Below are positions 1-5,016 of a stretch of 5,016 bases of DNA, in pieces; the first letter of the stretch is position 1, and the number at the start of each line of letters is the position of its first letter. Both the position numbers and the translations under genes were made by a program. The stretch is from Actinomycetes bacterium (GTDB taxonomy: Bacteria > Actinomycetota > Actinomycetes > Mycobacteriales > Micromonosporaceae), in assembly GCA_023402505.1 (NCBI GenBank), contig JAEYGD010000200.1, forward strand, positions 1-5,016. The letters are read 5' to 3'. The notes below the pieces were generated by a model that was not told where the DNA came from, ran no database searches, and was given only the letters and a program-made list of their open reading frames with translations.

Positions 1-771
1 GGGCAGCAGCGCCGCCGCGGCGCACACCAGCGCCAGCCGTACGGCGAATACGGTGCCGACCCCGCCCGCCGCCGCCAGGTCCCCGACGGACAGCTCGCCG
101 ACCGGTACGCCGACCGCCTCGGCGGCCTGTCCGATCCACGTCGCGACCGTCGCGGCGGCGACCAGGCCCAGCCCGGCCCACGCCACGACGAGGGCGCCCC
201 GGCGGGACCGCCGGCGGGGCCACATCGTGGCCGCGAGCAGCGGCGGGCCGACCGCCGCGACCAGTCCCAGGTAGCCGGCGTACTTGGTCGCCGGCACCAG
301 CGGCCCGCCGGGCGGCGCCGCGTCGGAGGCGGGCTGCGGCGGCGCCTCGGAGGGCGCTCCCGCCGAGTAGGTGAAGCTGCCGGCGACCGGGTGGCTGTCC
401 GCGGACACCACCCGGTAGCTGACGAGGTACGTGCCGAGCGGCCGGTCGGGCACGCGTACCGGGATGCGCATCGTCGTTCCCCGCATCTCCGGCTCCCCGG
501 CGGTGATCCGCCGGCCGTCCGGGGCGAGCACCTGGACCCGGCCGGGGACCGGCGCCACCGGTTCGCTGAAGGTGATCACCACCTCGCGGGGCGCGTAGCC
601 GACCACCCCGTCGCGTTGCGGCGTCGTGGCCACGACGACGGCGTGGGCCGCCGCCGGGCTCGCCGGTGCCACGGTGGCGAACAGGGCGCCCAGGAGCAGC
701 CCGAAAAGGACCGCCGCACGGGTACGCCCGTGCGGCGGTCGCGGTCCGGCGGAAGACGTCGTCGTCCGCAT
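1..771 (-). CDS. CopC-CopD fusion copper protein (3' end cut by the window edge)
   Basis: Membrane protein with an exported CopC copper-binding domain fused to a CopD-type membrane domain, probably involved in copper binding outside the membrane and copper transfer across it. Translating the minus strand from the ATG at 771 gives 257 codons, open to the window edge. Residues 1-42 form a signal peptide with an Arg-rich start, a hydrophobic core at about 20-36 and an Ala-rich cleavage site before His43. His43 would then be the first mature residue, as is typical of CopC. The CopC domain (about 43-136) shows HAVVVATTP, ITFSEPV and the VVSADSHPV motif, with Asp125 and His127 as expected metal ligands along with His43. 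A Pro-rich linker (138-158) leads to hydrophobic segments at about 162-182, 191-213 and 240-257, the start of CopD; the rest of CopD is off the window. The gene begins 20 bases after the DUF4142 stop and has no clear ribosome site, so translation may be coupled. A strong hairpin lies in codons 11-21. The family call is firm; the exact start is less so. Confidence 0.88.
   Translation of the reverse strand, partial: MRTTTSSAGPRPPHGRTRAAVLFGLLLGALFATVAPASPAAAHAVVVATTPQRDGVVGYAPREVVITFSEPVAPVPGRVQVLAPDGRRITAGEPEMRGTTMRIPVRVPDRPLGTYLVSYRVVSADSHPVAGSFTYSAGAPSEAPPQPASDAAPPGGPLVPATKYAGYLGLVAAVGPPLLAATMWPRRRSRRGALVVAWAGLGLVAAATVATWIGQAAEAVGVPVGELSVGDLAAAGGVGTVFAVRLALVCAAAALLP
709..740 (-). terminator. 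Terminator-like hairpin inside the 5' end of the CopC-CopD gene
   Basis: The sequence GACCGCCGCACGGG (709-722) is a perfect 14-base inverted match to 727-740, separated by a 4-base loop (723-726). Read on the coding (minus) strand, the stem is followed directly by CTTTTC (708-703), the form of a Rho-independent terminator with a short T run. It lies 52 bases after the DUF4142 stop and within codons 11-21 of the CopC-CopD gene, in the signal-peptide n-region. Pairing is seen directly. Termination or attenuation is inference, since the T tract is only four bases and GC-rich coding DNA can form stems by chance, although a perfect 14-bp stem is unlikely. Confidence 0.5.
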
Positions 772-791
772 GGCGGGCGGGCTCGACCCGG

Positions 792-1529
792 TCAGGTGCG
801 GCGGACCATGCGCCAGGTGGCGATGCCGCCGGTGACGAGGGCGCCGAGGAACACCAGCCAGACCAGCGCGCTGCTGACGCCGAAGCCCGGCGCGGTGTTG
901 GCCGAGGCGGCGGCGAGCAGGCCGTCGTCGCCCGGCGCGGGCAGCGCCGCCGGCGGCAGCTCCGCCCAGCGGACCAGCCCGGTGCTCTCCAGCATCGCCA
1001 TGTGGTCGTTGACGAACGTGTTGGCCGCCTCGGCGAGTTCCCGGATGATCGGGTCACGGGTGCTGGCGCGGACCGCGCCGATCACCGGGAAGATGTTGCC
1101 GTGGGCCACCCGCAGCCGGGTGACGAAGATCTGGTCGAAGCGCGCGCCGCGCGCGTTCTTCATCTCCGTCAGCCACCCCTTCTGCTCCGCGGTCGGGTCG
1201 GTGGGGATGGTCGCGCCGAGCTTGTTCGCCGCTTCGACCGTCAGCCGGTCCAGTTCCTCGTGCTGCTTGGCGATCTCGGCGCCGATCTCCCGTACCCGCG
1301 CCGACTGTCCCTTCTCGGCGGCCATCTGCCCGGCGGGCATCTCCCAGAGCCCCGCCAGGCGTACGCCGTTGAGCAGCGCGGCGTCCGCCGCGTTGAGCTG
1401 CTGGCCGCCCGGGGCGGCGAGGGCGGCGCCGGGCAGTACCCCGAGCCCGGCGGCGATCGCGATGAGCAGGACCGCCAGGCGACGGGTCGGGTTGCCCTGC
1501 CGGCGACGGGCGGATCTGCACGGTGCCAT
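792..1529 (-). CDS. DUF4142 secreted, C-terminally membrane-anchored protein
   Basis: A 245-residue DUF4142 protein. The family has a predicted ferritin-like helical bundle facing the outside of the cell, and its biochemical role is not settled. Residues 1-38 are a signal peptide: basic start with RRR and RR, hydrophobic core 18-35, and an ALA-type cleavage site near 38. The DUF4142 domain spans about 45-183 and shows the expected pattern: a helix with VREIGAEIAKQHEELDRL, then a segment with FDQIFV (131-136) and VAHGN (141-145), then a last helix with NDHMAML. His90, His143 and His176 sit where the family often has His. A Pro/Ala linker leads to a membrane helix at about 218-238 and a short basic tail (WRMVRRT), so the domain should be tethered to the outer face of the membrane. 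The frame extends 26 residues upstream, but the ATG at 1529 is chosen because AGGAGG lies 10 bases before it and a signal peptide then starts in the right place. The CopC-CopD gene follows 20 bases downstream, suggesting one transcript and a role in copper or redox handling at the envelope. That role is inferred from context only. Confidence 0.85.
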   Translation of the reverse strand: MAPCRSARRRQGNPTRRLAVLLIAIAAGLGVLPGAALAAPGGQQLNAADAALLNGVRLAGLWEMPAGQMAAEKGQSARVREIGAEIAKQHEELDRLTVEAANKLGATIPTDPTAEQKGWLTEMKNARGARFDQIFVTRLRVAHGNIFPVIGAVRASTRDPIIRELAEAANTFVNDHMAMLESTGLVRWAELPPAALPAPGDDGLLAAASANTAPGFGVSSALVWLVFLGALVTGGIATWRMVRRT

Positions 1530-1539
1530 GTCTGTGGTG

Positions 1540-1545
1540 CCTCCT
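1540..1545 (-). promoter_or_regulatory. Ribosome binding site for the DUF4142 gene
   Basis: CCTCCT on the plus strand reads AGGAGG on the coding strand, 10 bases before the ATG at 1529. It is a full Shine-Dalgarno match and decides the start in favour of this ATG over the in-frame ATG at 1607. Confidence 0.75.
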
Positions 1546-1568
1546 GGATTCCGGGCCGGTACGTCTGT

Positions 1569-1592
1569 GCCGGGCGGCCGCACCCCGCCGGC
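1569..1592 (-). other. GC-rich bulged hairpin in the ROK-DUF4142 intergenic region
   Basis: GCCGGGCGG (1569-1577) pairs with CCGCCGGC (1585-1592) through eight base pairs with one bulged G (1574) and a 7-base loop. It lies after the ROK gene and would fall in the untranslated leader of the DUF4142 gene. No T run follows, so it is not a convincing terminator; it may only reflect base composition. Confidence 0.25.
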
Positions 1593-1609
1593 TGCCCGTC
1601 CGCCCACAG

Positions 1610-1637
1610 GTACGGATCGGGCGCCGGATCAGTTCAC
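1610..1637 (-). promoter_or_regulatory. Possible ECF-sigma-like promoter for the DUF4142-CopC-CopD unit
   Basis: On the coding strand GTGAAC (1637-1632) and CGTAC (1614-1610) are separated by 17 bases, which resembles the AAC-type -35 and CGT-type -10 elements used by many extracytoplasmic-function sigma factors. Transcription from here would give a leader of roughly 75 bases before the ATG at 1529. The spacer holds a near-palindrome, GATC-G-GGCGCC-G-GATC (1615-1630), mismatched only at the two symmetric G positions. These are short matches in GC-rich DNA, so the call is tentative. Confidence 0.25.
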
Positions 1638-1650
1638 CGGGAATCGCGAA

Positions 1651-2832
1651 TCAGCCGACGTCGAGCGGGTCGGCGAGGAGGCGTTCGAAGGCCAGTTCGG
1701 CGGCGCCGATCAGCGGGGCGTCGTCACCGAGCTTCGGCGTACGCAGCCGGACGTGCTCGACGCAGGCCGGCAGCGCGATGGAGTTGAGCCGGCTGCGGAC
1801 CTGGGCCGCCGCCGCGAGGTAGAGGTCGCGCATGGTCCCACCGAAGATGACCATCTCCGGGTTGAAGATGTTGACCAGGTTGGCGACGCCGAAACCGAGC
1901 CAGTCGCCGGCCTTCCGTACCGCCGTCTGTGCCCGGGCGTCACCCCGGTCGGCGGCGTCGAAGACGGCCAGCAGCGCCTCGCGACCGCGGGCGTCGGAGC
2001 GGCCCGCGGCGCGCAGCAGGCCGTACTCACCGATCTCGGTCTCCCAACAGCCCCGGGAACCGCACTCGCAGCGGGTGCCGTCCGGGACGACCACCATGTG
2101 CCCGACCTCGCCGCTGTACCCGCCGTGGCCGGTCAGCCGCCGGCCACCGGCGATGATGCCGGCGCCCACCCCCACGTCCCCGTACAGGTAGATCACGTTG
2201 TCGCAGCCGGCGGCGGCGCCGCGGGCGTGCTCGGCGAAGGCCGCCACGTCGGCGACGTTGCCGACCGCGATCCGCGCGTCGGTGCCCAGCTCGGCGCGGA
2301 GCGCCGCGCCGATCGGCTCGTCCACCCAGCCCATCGTCGGACCCAGGCGCACCAGCCCGTCGTCGCGGCGCACCATCCCGCAGACGGCGACGCCGGCTCC
2401 GACGCAGGTCGAGTCGCCCGGAACCGCCTCGTGCATCTGCTTCGCGACGCCGGCCAGCAGCGGCGCCGCCTCCGCGGCCGTCAGGCCCCGGGGCCGTGCC
2501 AGCTCCCGGCGGTCGAGCACCTCGCCGCCGAGCCCGACCCGCGCGGCCCGCAGCCGGTCCACCTCAATGCTGTACGCGTACGCGTAGATCCGGGCCGACT
2601 CGGGCCGGACGACCAGCGAGGGTCGCCCGGCCCGGCCGGTTTCCTTCGGCGCCCCCTCGCTCACCAGTCCGGCCGCGGCGAGGTCGGTGGTGAGTGCGCC
2701 GATGGTGCTGCGGTTCAACCCGAGCACGTTGGTCAGCTCCGCGCGCGACGTGGCGCCGCGTACGTGGACGTACCGCAGCAGCGCCCCGAGGTTCTGCCGG
2801 CGGATCTCGTCCTGGCTGGGTCCTACGCGCAT
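1651..2832 (-). CDS. ROK-family transcriptional regulator
   Basis: A 393-residue regulator, normal length for ROK repressors of the XylR/NagC type and the Streptomyces Rok7B7 type. Residues about 10-60 form a winged helix-turn-helix: RRQNLGALL, then SRAELTNVLGLNRSTI and a helix ending in LAAAGLVSEG. GRAGRPSLVV (66-75) is the usual wing/linker GRP motif. From about 80 onward is the actin-like ROK fold: GDVGVGAGI (218-226) in the nucleotide/sugar region, GEVGH (241-245), and the zinc motif Cys255-x-Cys257-Gly-x-x-Gly-Cys262 with His245. The N-D/E-A-N segment of active ROK kinases reads N192-V193-A194-D195, so the acidic catalytic position is Val. This suggests ligand sensing without kinase activity. 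The ATG at 2832 is the first start after an in-frame TAG just upstream; a GGAG lies 12 bases before it, a rather long spacing. It follows the permease stop by 28 bases, so it is probably co-transcribed with the importer and controls it in response to the imported sugar or a derivative. The ligand (xylose?) is inferred from the neighbours. Confidence 0.92.
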   Translation of the reverse strand: MRVGPSQDEIRRQNLGALLRYVHVRGATSRAELTNVLGLNRSTIGALTTDLAAAGLVSEGAPKETGRAGRPSLVVRPESARIYAYAYSIEVDRLRAARVGLGGEVLDRRELARPRGLTAAEAAPLLAGVAKQMHEAVPGDSTCVGAGVAVCGMVRRDDGLVRLGPTMGWVDEPIGAALRAELGTDARIAVGNVADVAAFAEHARGAAAGCDNVIYLYGDVGVGAGIIAGGRRLTGHGGYSGEVGHMVVVPDGTRCECGSRGCWETEIGEYGLLRAAGRSDARGREALLAVFDAADRGDARAQTAVRKAGDWLGFGVANLVNIFNPEMVIFGGTMRDLYLAAAAQVRSRLNSIALPACVEHVRLRTPKLGDDAPLIGAAELAFERLLADPLDVG

Positions 2833-2860
2833 GACGGTGTGCTACTCCGGACGGACGTGG

Positions 2861-4120
2861 TCAGCGGGTGCCGGTCGCGGCGGAACGGCGCCGGGACAGC
2901 GCGTCCACACCGGCCGCGAGCAGCAGCACCGCACCGGTGAAGACGTACTTCAGACCGGAGCTGAGGTTGAGCAGGCCCATGCCGTTGATGATGACGGCCA
3001 CCACCGCGCCGCCGAGCACCGCGTTGATCATCCGACCCTTCCCGCCGAAGAGGCTCGTGCCGCCGATCACCGCCGCGCCGACCGCGTAGAGCAGCACGTT
3101 ACTGCCACCGGTGTTGGGGTCGACCGACCTGTCCCGGCTGGCCGCGATGATGCCGCCGACCGCTGCCATCGTGGAGCAGATGACGAACGCGGAGATGCGG
3201 ATCCGGTCGACGTTGATGCCGGCCCGGCGGGCCGCCTCCCGGTTGCCGCCGACCGCGTAGAGGTGCCGCCCGTACGCGGTGCGGTTGAGCACGAAGGTCC
3301 AGCCGACCAGGAGGACGGCGAGGATCGGCACCACGATCGGCATGCCCTTGTTGGAGCTGATCAGCGGGTTGATGCTGCGCTCCTGGTTGAGCACGTACAC
3401 GGCGAAGCCGAGGATGATCGCCAGTGCGGCGATCCGGCCGAAGACCACCAGCACCGGCTCGGTGACCAGGCCCCGGGCGGCCCGGTTGCGGTAGCGCAGC
3501 AGCTGCGCGGCGGCGTAGCCGGCGACGGCGACCGCGAAGAGAGCCCAACCGATCGTCGGCGGCACCCACCGGTTCTCGATGGCGATGATGACCTCGTCGC
3601 CGATCGAGATGTTGGTGCCCTCCTTCATCAACAGCAGCACCACTCCCTGGAAGGCCAGGAAGCCGGCGAGGGTGACCACGAAGGACGGGATGCCGACCTT
3701 CGCGACCAGGAAGCCGAGGGTCAGGCCGATGACCAGGCCGGTGGCGAGCGCGGCGAGGACCGCGACGTACCAGGGGTAGCCCAGCACGCTCACCACGTTG
3801 GCGAGGATGGCGGCGCAGACGCCGCTGGCGAAGCCGGCGGACAGGTCGATCTCGCCGAGCAGCAGGACGAAGATCAGACCCATGGCGATCGCGGTGACCG
3901 CCGCCCCCTGGGTGAACAGGTTGGCGAAGTTGCCGGCGGAGAGGAAGACCGGACGCACGATCGCGAAGACGACGCAGAGGACGACCAGGCCGATGACGGC
4001 CGGCAGTGAGCCGAGGTCGCCGCCACGGACCCGGGCCAGGTAGTTGCGGACGTGGCTGGCCACGGTGGGTGCCGGGGTGACGGCCGCCGGCCCCTCCTCG
4101 CGTACTGCGGTGGTGGTCAT
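2861..4120 (-). CDS. xylH: XylH-type sugar ABC transporter permease
   Basis: A 419-residue inner-membrane permease of the BPD_transp_2 (RbsC/XylH/FrcC) family, forming the channel for a pentose- or hexose-type sugar importer. Hydrophobic segments lie at about 40-59, 71-88, 98-115, 117-140, 145-167, 189-208, 226-246, 259-278, 308-328, 345-356, 366-384 and 389-406. Family marks are GEIDLSAG (89-96), the cytoplasmic coupling loop TAYGRHLYAVGGNREAARRAG (281-301), where the ATPase docks, and AVIGGTSLFGGKGR (350-363). RbsC is about 320 residues; the extra middle region (about 170-260, including NRWVPP) is the feature that points to XylH. The minus-strand frame stays open for 219 codons upstream, but that stretch is the ATPase gene read in another frame. 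The ATG at 4120 is chosen because it overlaps the ATPase stop as ATGA and has GGGAG 7 bases upstream. Import of D-xylose is the best guess; fructose, ribose or another sugar cannot be excluded from sequence alone. Confidence 0.92.
   Translation of the reverse strand: MTTTAVREEGPAAVTPAPTVASHVRNYLARVRGGDLGSLPAVIGLVVLCVVFAIVRPVFLSAGNFANLFTQGAAVTAIAMGLIFVLLLGEIDLSAGFASGVCAAILANVVSVLGYPWYVAVLAALATGLVIGLTLGFLVAKVGIPSFVVTLAGFLAFQGVVLLLMKEGTNISIGDEVIIAIENRWVPPTIGWALFAVAVAGYAAAQLLRYRNRAARGLVTEPVLVVFGRIAALAIILGFAVYVLNQERSINPLISSNKGMPIVVPILAVLLVGWTFVLNRTAYGRHLYAVGGNREAARRAGINVDRIRISAFVICSTMAAVGGIIAASRDRSVDPNTGGSNVLLYAVGAAVIGGTSLFGGKGRMINAVLGGAVVAVIINGMGLLNLSSGLKYVFTGAVLLLAAGVDALSRRRSAATGTR
4117..4120 (-). 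other. ATGA stop-start overlap coupling the ATPase and permease
   Basis: The ATG of the permease (4120-4118) shares bases with the TGA of the ATPase (4119-4117). GGGAG at 4132-4128 lies 7 bases upstream of the ATG, inside the last ATPase codons. This arrangement normally gives coupled translation and balanced amounts of the two subunits. Confidence 0.85.
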
Positions 4121-4926
4121 CGGACGGCTCCCGGTGTGGTGGCGGGCTCCCCGCCGTTGTCGTGCTGCCCGTTGCCGAGGCCGAGCGCGCCGGAGCGGCC
4201 GGCGGTGATCAGCTCGACGATCTGGGCGTGGGTGATGTCGGTGGTCTTCACCTGGGCGACCATCTGACCGAGGTAGAGCGCGGCGATCCGGTCGGAGACG
4301 GCGAAGACGTCGTTCATGTTGTGCGAGATGAGCACGACCGCCAGGCCGTTGTCGGCCAGCCGGCGGACCAGTTCGAGCACCTGGGCGGTCTGGGCGACGC
4401 CGAGCGCGGCGGTGGGCTCGTCGAGGATGACCACCCTGCTGTTCCAGAGGACCGCCTTGGCGATCGCCACGGTCTGGCGCTGGCCGCCGGAGAGGCTGGA
4501 GACGTGCTGGCGCAGTGACTTGACGGTACGCACGGAGAGACCGGCGAGCGTCTCGGCCGCCATCTGCTCCATCGTCGGCTCGTCGAGGACGATGCCGCTG
4601 CGCTTCTCCCGGCCGAGGAACATGTTCTGGACGATGTCGAGGTTGTCGCAGAGGGCGAGGTCCTGGTAGACGACCTCGATGCCGAGCGCGGCGGCGTCGC
4701 GCGGGCTGTGGATGGTCACCGCCCGGCCGTCGAAGAGGAACTCCCCGCCGTCGGTCGGGTAGATGCCGCTGATGCACTTGACCAGGGTGGACTTGCCGGC
4801 GCCGTTGTCGCCGACGAGCGCGGTCACCTCGCCCGGGTAGGCGGAGAAGGCGACGTCGCGCAGGACCTGGACGGGACCGAAGCTCTTGTCGATCCCGCGC
4901 AGCTCCAGCAGGGGGGTCGCGGACAC
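4117..4926 (-). CDS. xylG: Single-domain sugar ABC transporter ATPase (XylG/FrcA type)
   Basis: A 269-residue cytoplasmic ATPase that powers the sugar importer. All ABC motifs are present in order: Walker A GDNGAGKST (39-47), Q-loop Gln88 in VVYQDLAL, signature LSGGQ (145-149), Walker B VVILDE (165-170) with catalytic Glu170, and switch His202 in LISHNMNDV. CDNLDIVQNMFLGRE (93-107) is typical of the xylose/fructose importer group. The D-loop reads AALG where most ABC proteins have SALD; this variant is usual in single-domain members. Enterobacterial XylG, RbsA and MglA have two ABC domains (about 500 residues). This protein has one, as in FrcA and actinobacterial XylG, so it should work as a homodimer. 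The C-terminal 26 residues (after about 243) are a polar tail. The start is a GTG at 4926 with AAGGAG 6 bases upstream. The substrate-binding protein gene is expected just upstream, beyond the window. Confidence 0.93.
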   Translation of the reverse strand: MSATPLLELRGIDKSFGPVQVLRDVAFSAYPGEVTALVGDNGAGKSTLVKCISGIYPTDGGEFLFDGRAVTIHSPRDAAALGIEVVYQDLALCDNLDIVQNMFLGREKRSGIVLDEPTMEQMAAETLAGLSVRTVKSLRQHVSSLSGGQRQTVAIAKAVLWNSRVVILDEPTAALGVAQTAQVLELVRRLADNGLAVVLISHNMNDVFAVSDRIAALYLGQMVAQVKTTDITHAQIVELITAGRSGALGLGNGQHDNGGEPATTPGAVR

Positions 4927-4932
4927 GGGGTT

Positions 4933-4938
4933 CTCCTT
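4933..4938 (-). promoter_or_regulatory. Ribosome binding site for the ATPase gene
   Basis: AAGGAG on the coding strand, 6 bases before the GTG at 4926. This near-perfect site and spacing fixes the GTG start. Confidence 0.85.
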
Positions 4939-4975
4939 AGGCGGGAAGGAAAGGACTCTTCAGCCCGTCACTGGT

Positions 4976-4989
4976 GGCGGCATGCCGCC
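4976..4989. repeat. 14-bp perfect palindrome upstream of the ATPase gene
   Basis: GGCGGCATGCCGCC equals its own reverse complement. It lies 50 bases upstream of the ATPase start and shares three bases (4987-4989) with the adjacent 12-bp hairpin stem. As DNA it could bind a dimeric regulator. As RNA it could form a 5-bp stem with a CATG loop that competes with the larger hairpin. The symmetry is seen directly; a function is inference. Confidence 0.4.
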
Positions 4990-5016
4990 CGGCACGGGAG
5001 GTGGCCCGTGCCGGGC
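4987..5016 (-). terminator. Strong intercistronic hairpin before the ATPase gene
   Basis: GCCCGGCACGGG (4987-4998) pairs perfectly with 5005-5016 through a 6-base loop (AGGTGG on the plus strand). The right arm ends exactly at the window edge, so the stem could be longer. On the coding strand no T run follows. In sugar ABC operons such stems often stand between the binding-protein gene and the ATPase gene, protecting the upstream message and letting only part of transcription continue. That position fits here if the binding-protein gene lies beyond the edge. It could instead be a plain terminator of an unrelated upstream gene. Confidence 0.6.

Noticed and set aside
53..274. A 73-codon plus-strand frame near the left edge.
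   Set aside because: It is antisense to the CopD part of the CopC-CopD gene and has only a Pro/Ala/Thr/Arg-rich composition.
1530..1607. A 26-residue N-terminal extension of the DUF4142 protein from the ATG at 1607.
   Set aside because: It would put a Gly/Pro-rich stretch ahead of the signal peptide, and the AGGAGG at 1540-1545 fits the ATG at 1529.
2573..2586. The palindromic repeat TACGCGTACGCGTA.
   Set aside because: It lies in the ROK coding sequence and encodes the alternating Tyr-Ala stretch at residues 83-87; codon bias toward TAC and GCG explains it.
391..2940. An 849-codon open frame on the plus strand.
   Set aside because: It runs antisense across the CopC-CopD, DUF4142 and ROK genes. 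Its product is low-complexity Arg/Gly/Ala/Pro/His-rich with no recognisable domain, as expected from high-GC third positions read on the opposite strand.
2687..4009. A 440-codon plus-strand frame rich in Asp/Glu/Gln/His.
   Set aside because: It is antisense to the permease; its acidic composition mirrors hydrophobic codons read in reverse, and no domain is recognisable.
4121..4777. A 5' extension of the permease frame upstream to 4777.
   Set aside because: The extra 219 residues are Arg/Pro-rich shadow of the ATPase gene in another frame, and the ATGA overlap with its own ribosome site gives a normal XylH start.

Overview
The window looks like chromosomal DNA from a high-GC Gram-positive bacterium, most likely an actinomycete of the Micromonospora/Streptomyces kind. 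The evidence is the very high G+C, the strong third-position G/C bias (which opens long false frames on the opposite strand), a GTG start with a strong AGGAG-type ribosome site, and the family types present. All five genes lie on the minus strand, so transcription runs from the right edge to the left edge. I see no tRNA, rRNA, CRISPR array, insertion sequence or integrase.

Right half (about 2830-5016): a sugar ABC importer locus of the XylFGH kind. In transcription order it has a perfect intercistronic-type hairpin at the right edge, a single-domain ATPase (4926-4117), a XylH-type permease overlapping it by the four bases ATGA (4120-2861), and 28 bases later a ROK-family regulator (2832-1651). 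The periplasmic-type sugar-binding protein expected with this importer is not in the window. It probably lies just beyond the right edge, upstream of the hairpin. The ROK protein has a winged-helix DNA-binding domain and a sugar-kinase fold with the zinc motif intact, but the usual acidic catalytic residue is replaced by Val. It therefore looks like a sugar sensor/regulator rather than a kinase, and probably controls the importer genes it follows.

Left half (1-1650): a 121-base intergenic region with a possible ECF-sigma-like promoter, then a secreted, membrane-anchored DUF4142 protein (1529-792). Twenty bases later comes a CopC-CopD fusion (771 to beyond the left edge) with a signal peptide, a CopC copper-binding domain and the first CopD membrane helices. 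This pair looks like a small cell-envelope unit for copper handling, unrelated to the sugar operon.

The most unusual signal is a perfect 14-bp inverted repeat with a 4-base loop followed by CTTTTC, inside the first codons of the CopC-CopD gene. It has the form of an intrinsic terminator on the coding strand and could attenuate transcription between the DUF4142 and copper genes. Most of the window is otherwise ordinary for this group, and no wholly new system is evident.
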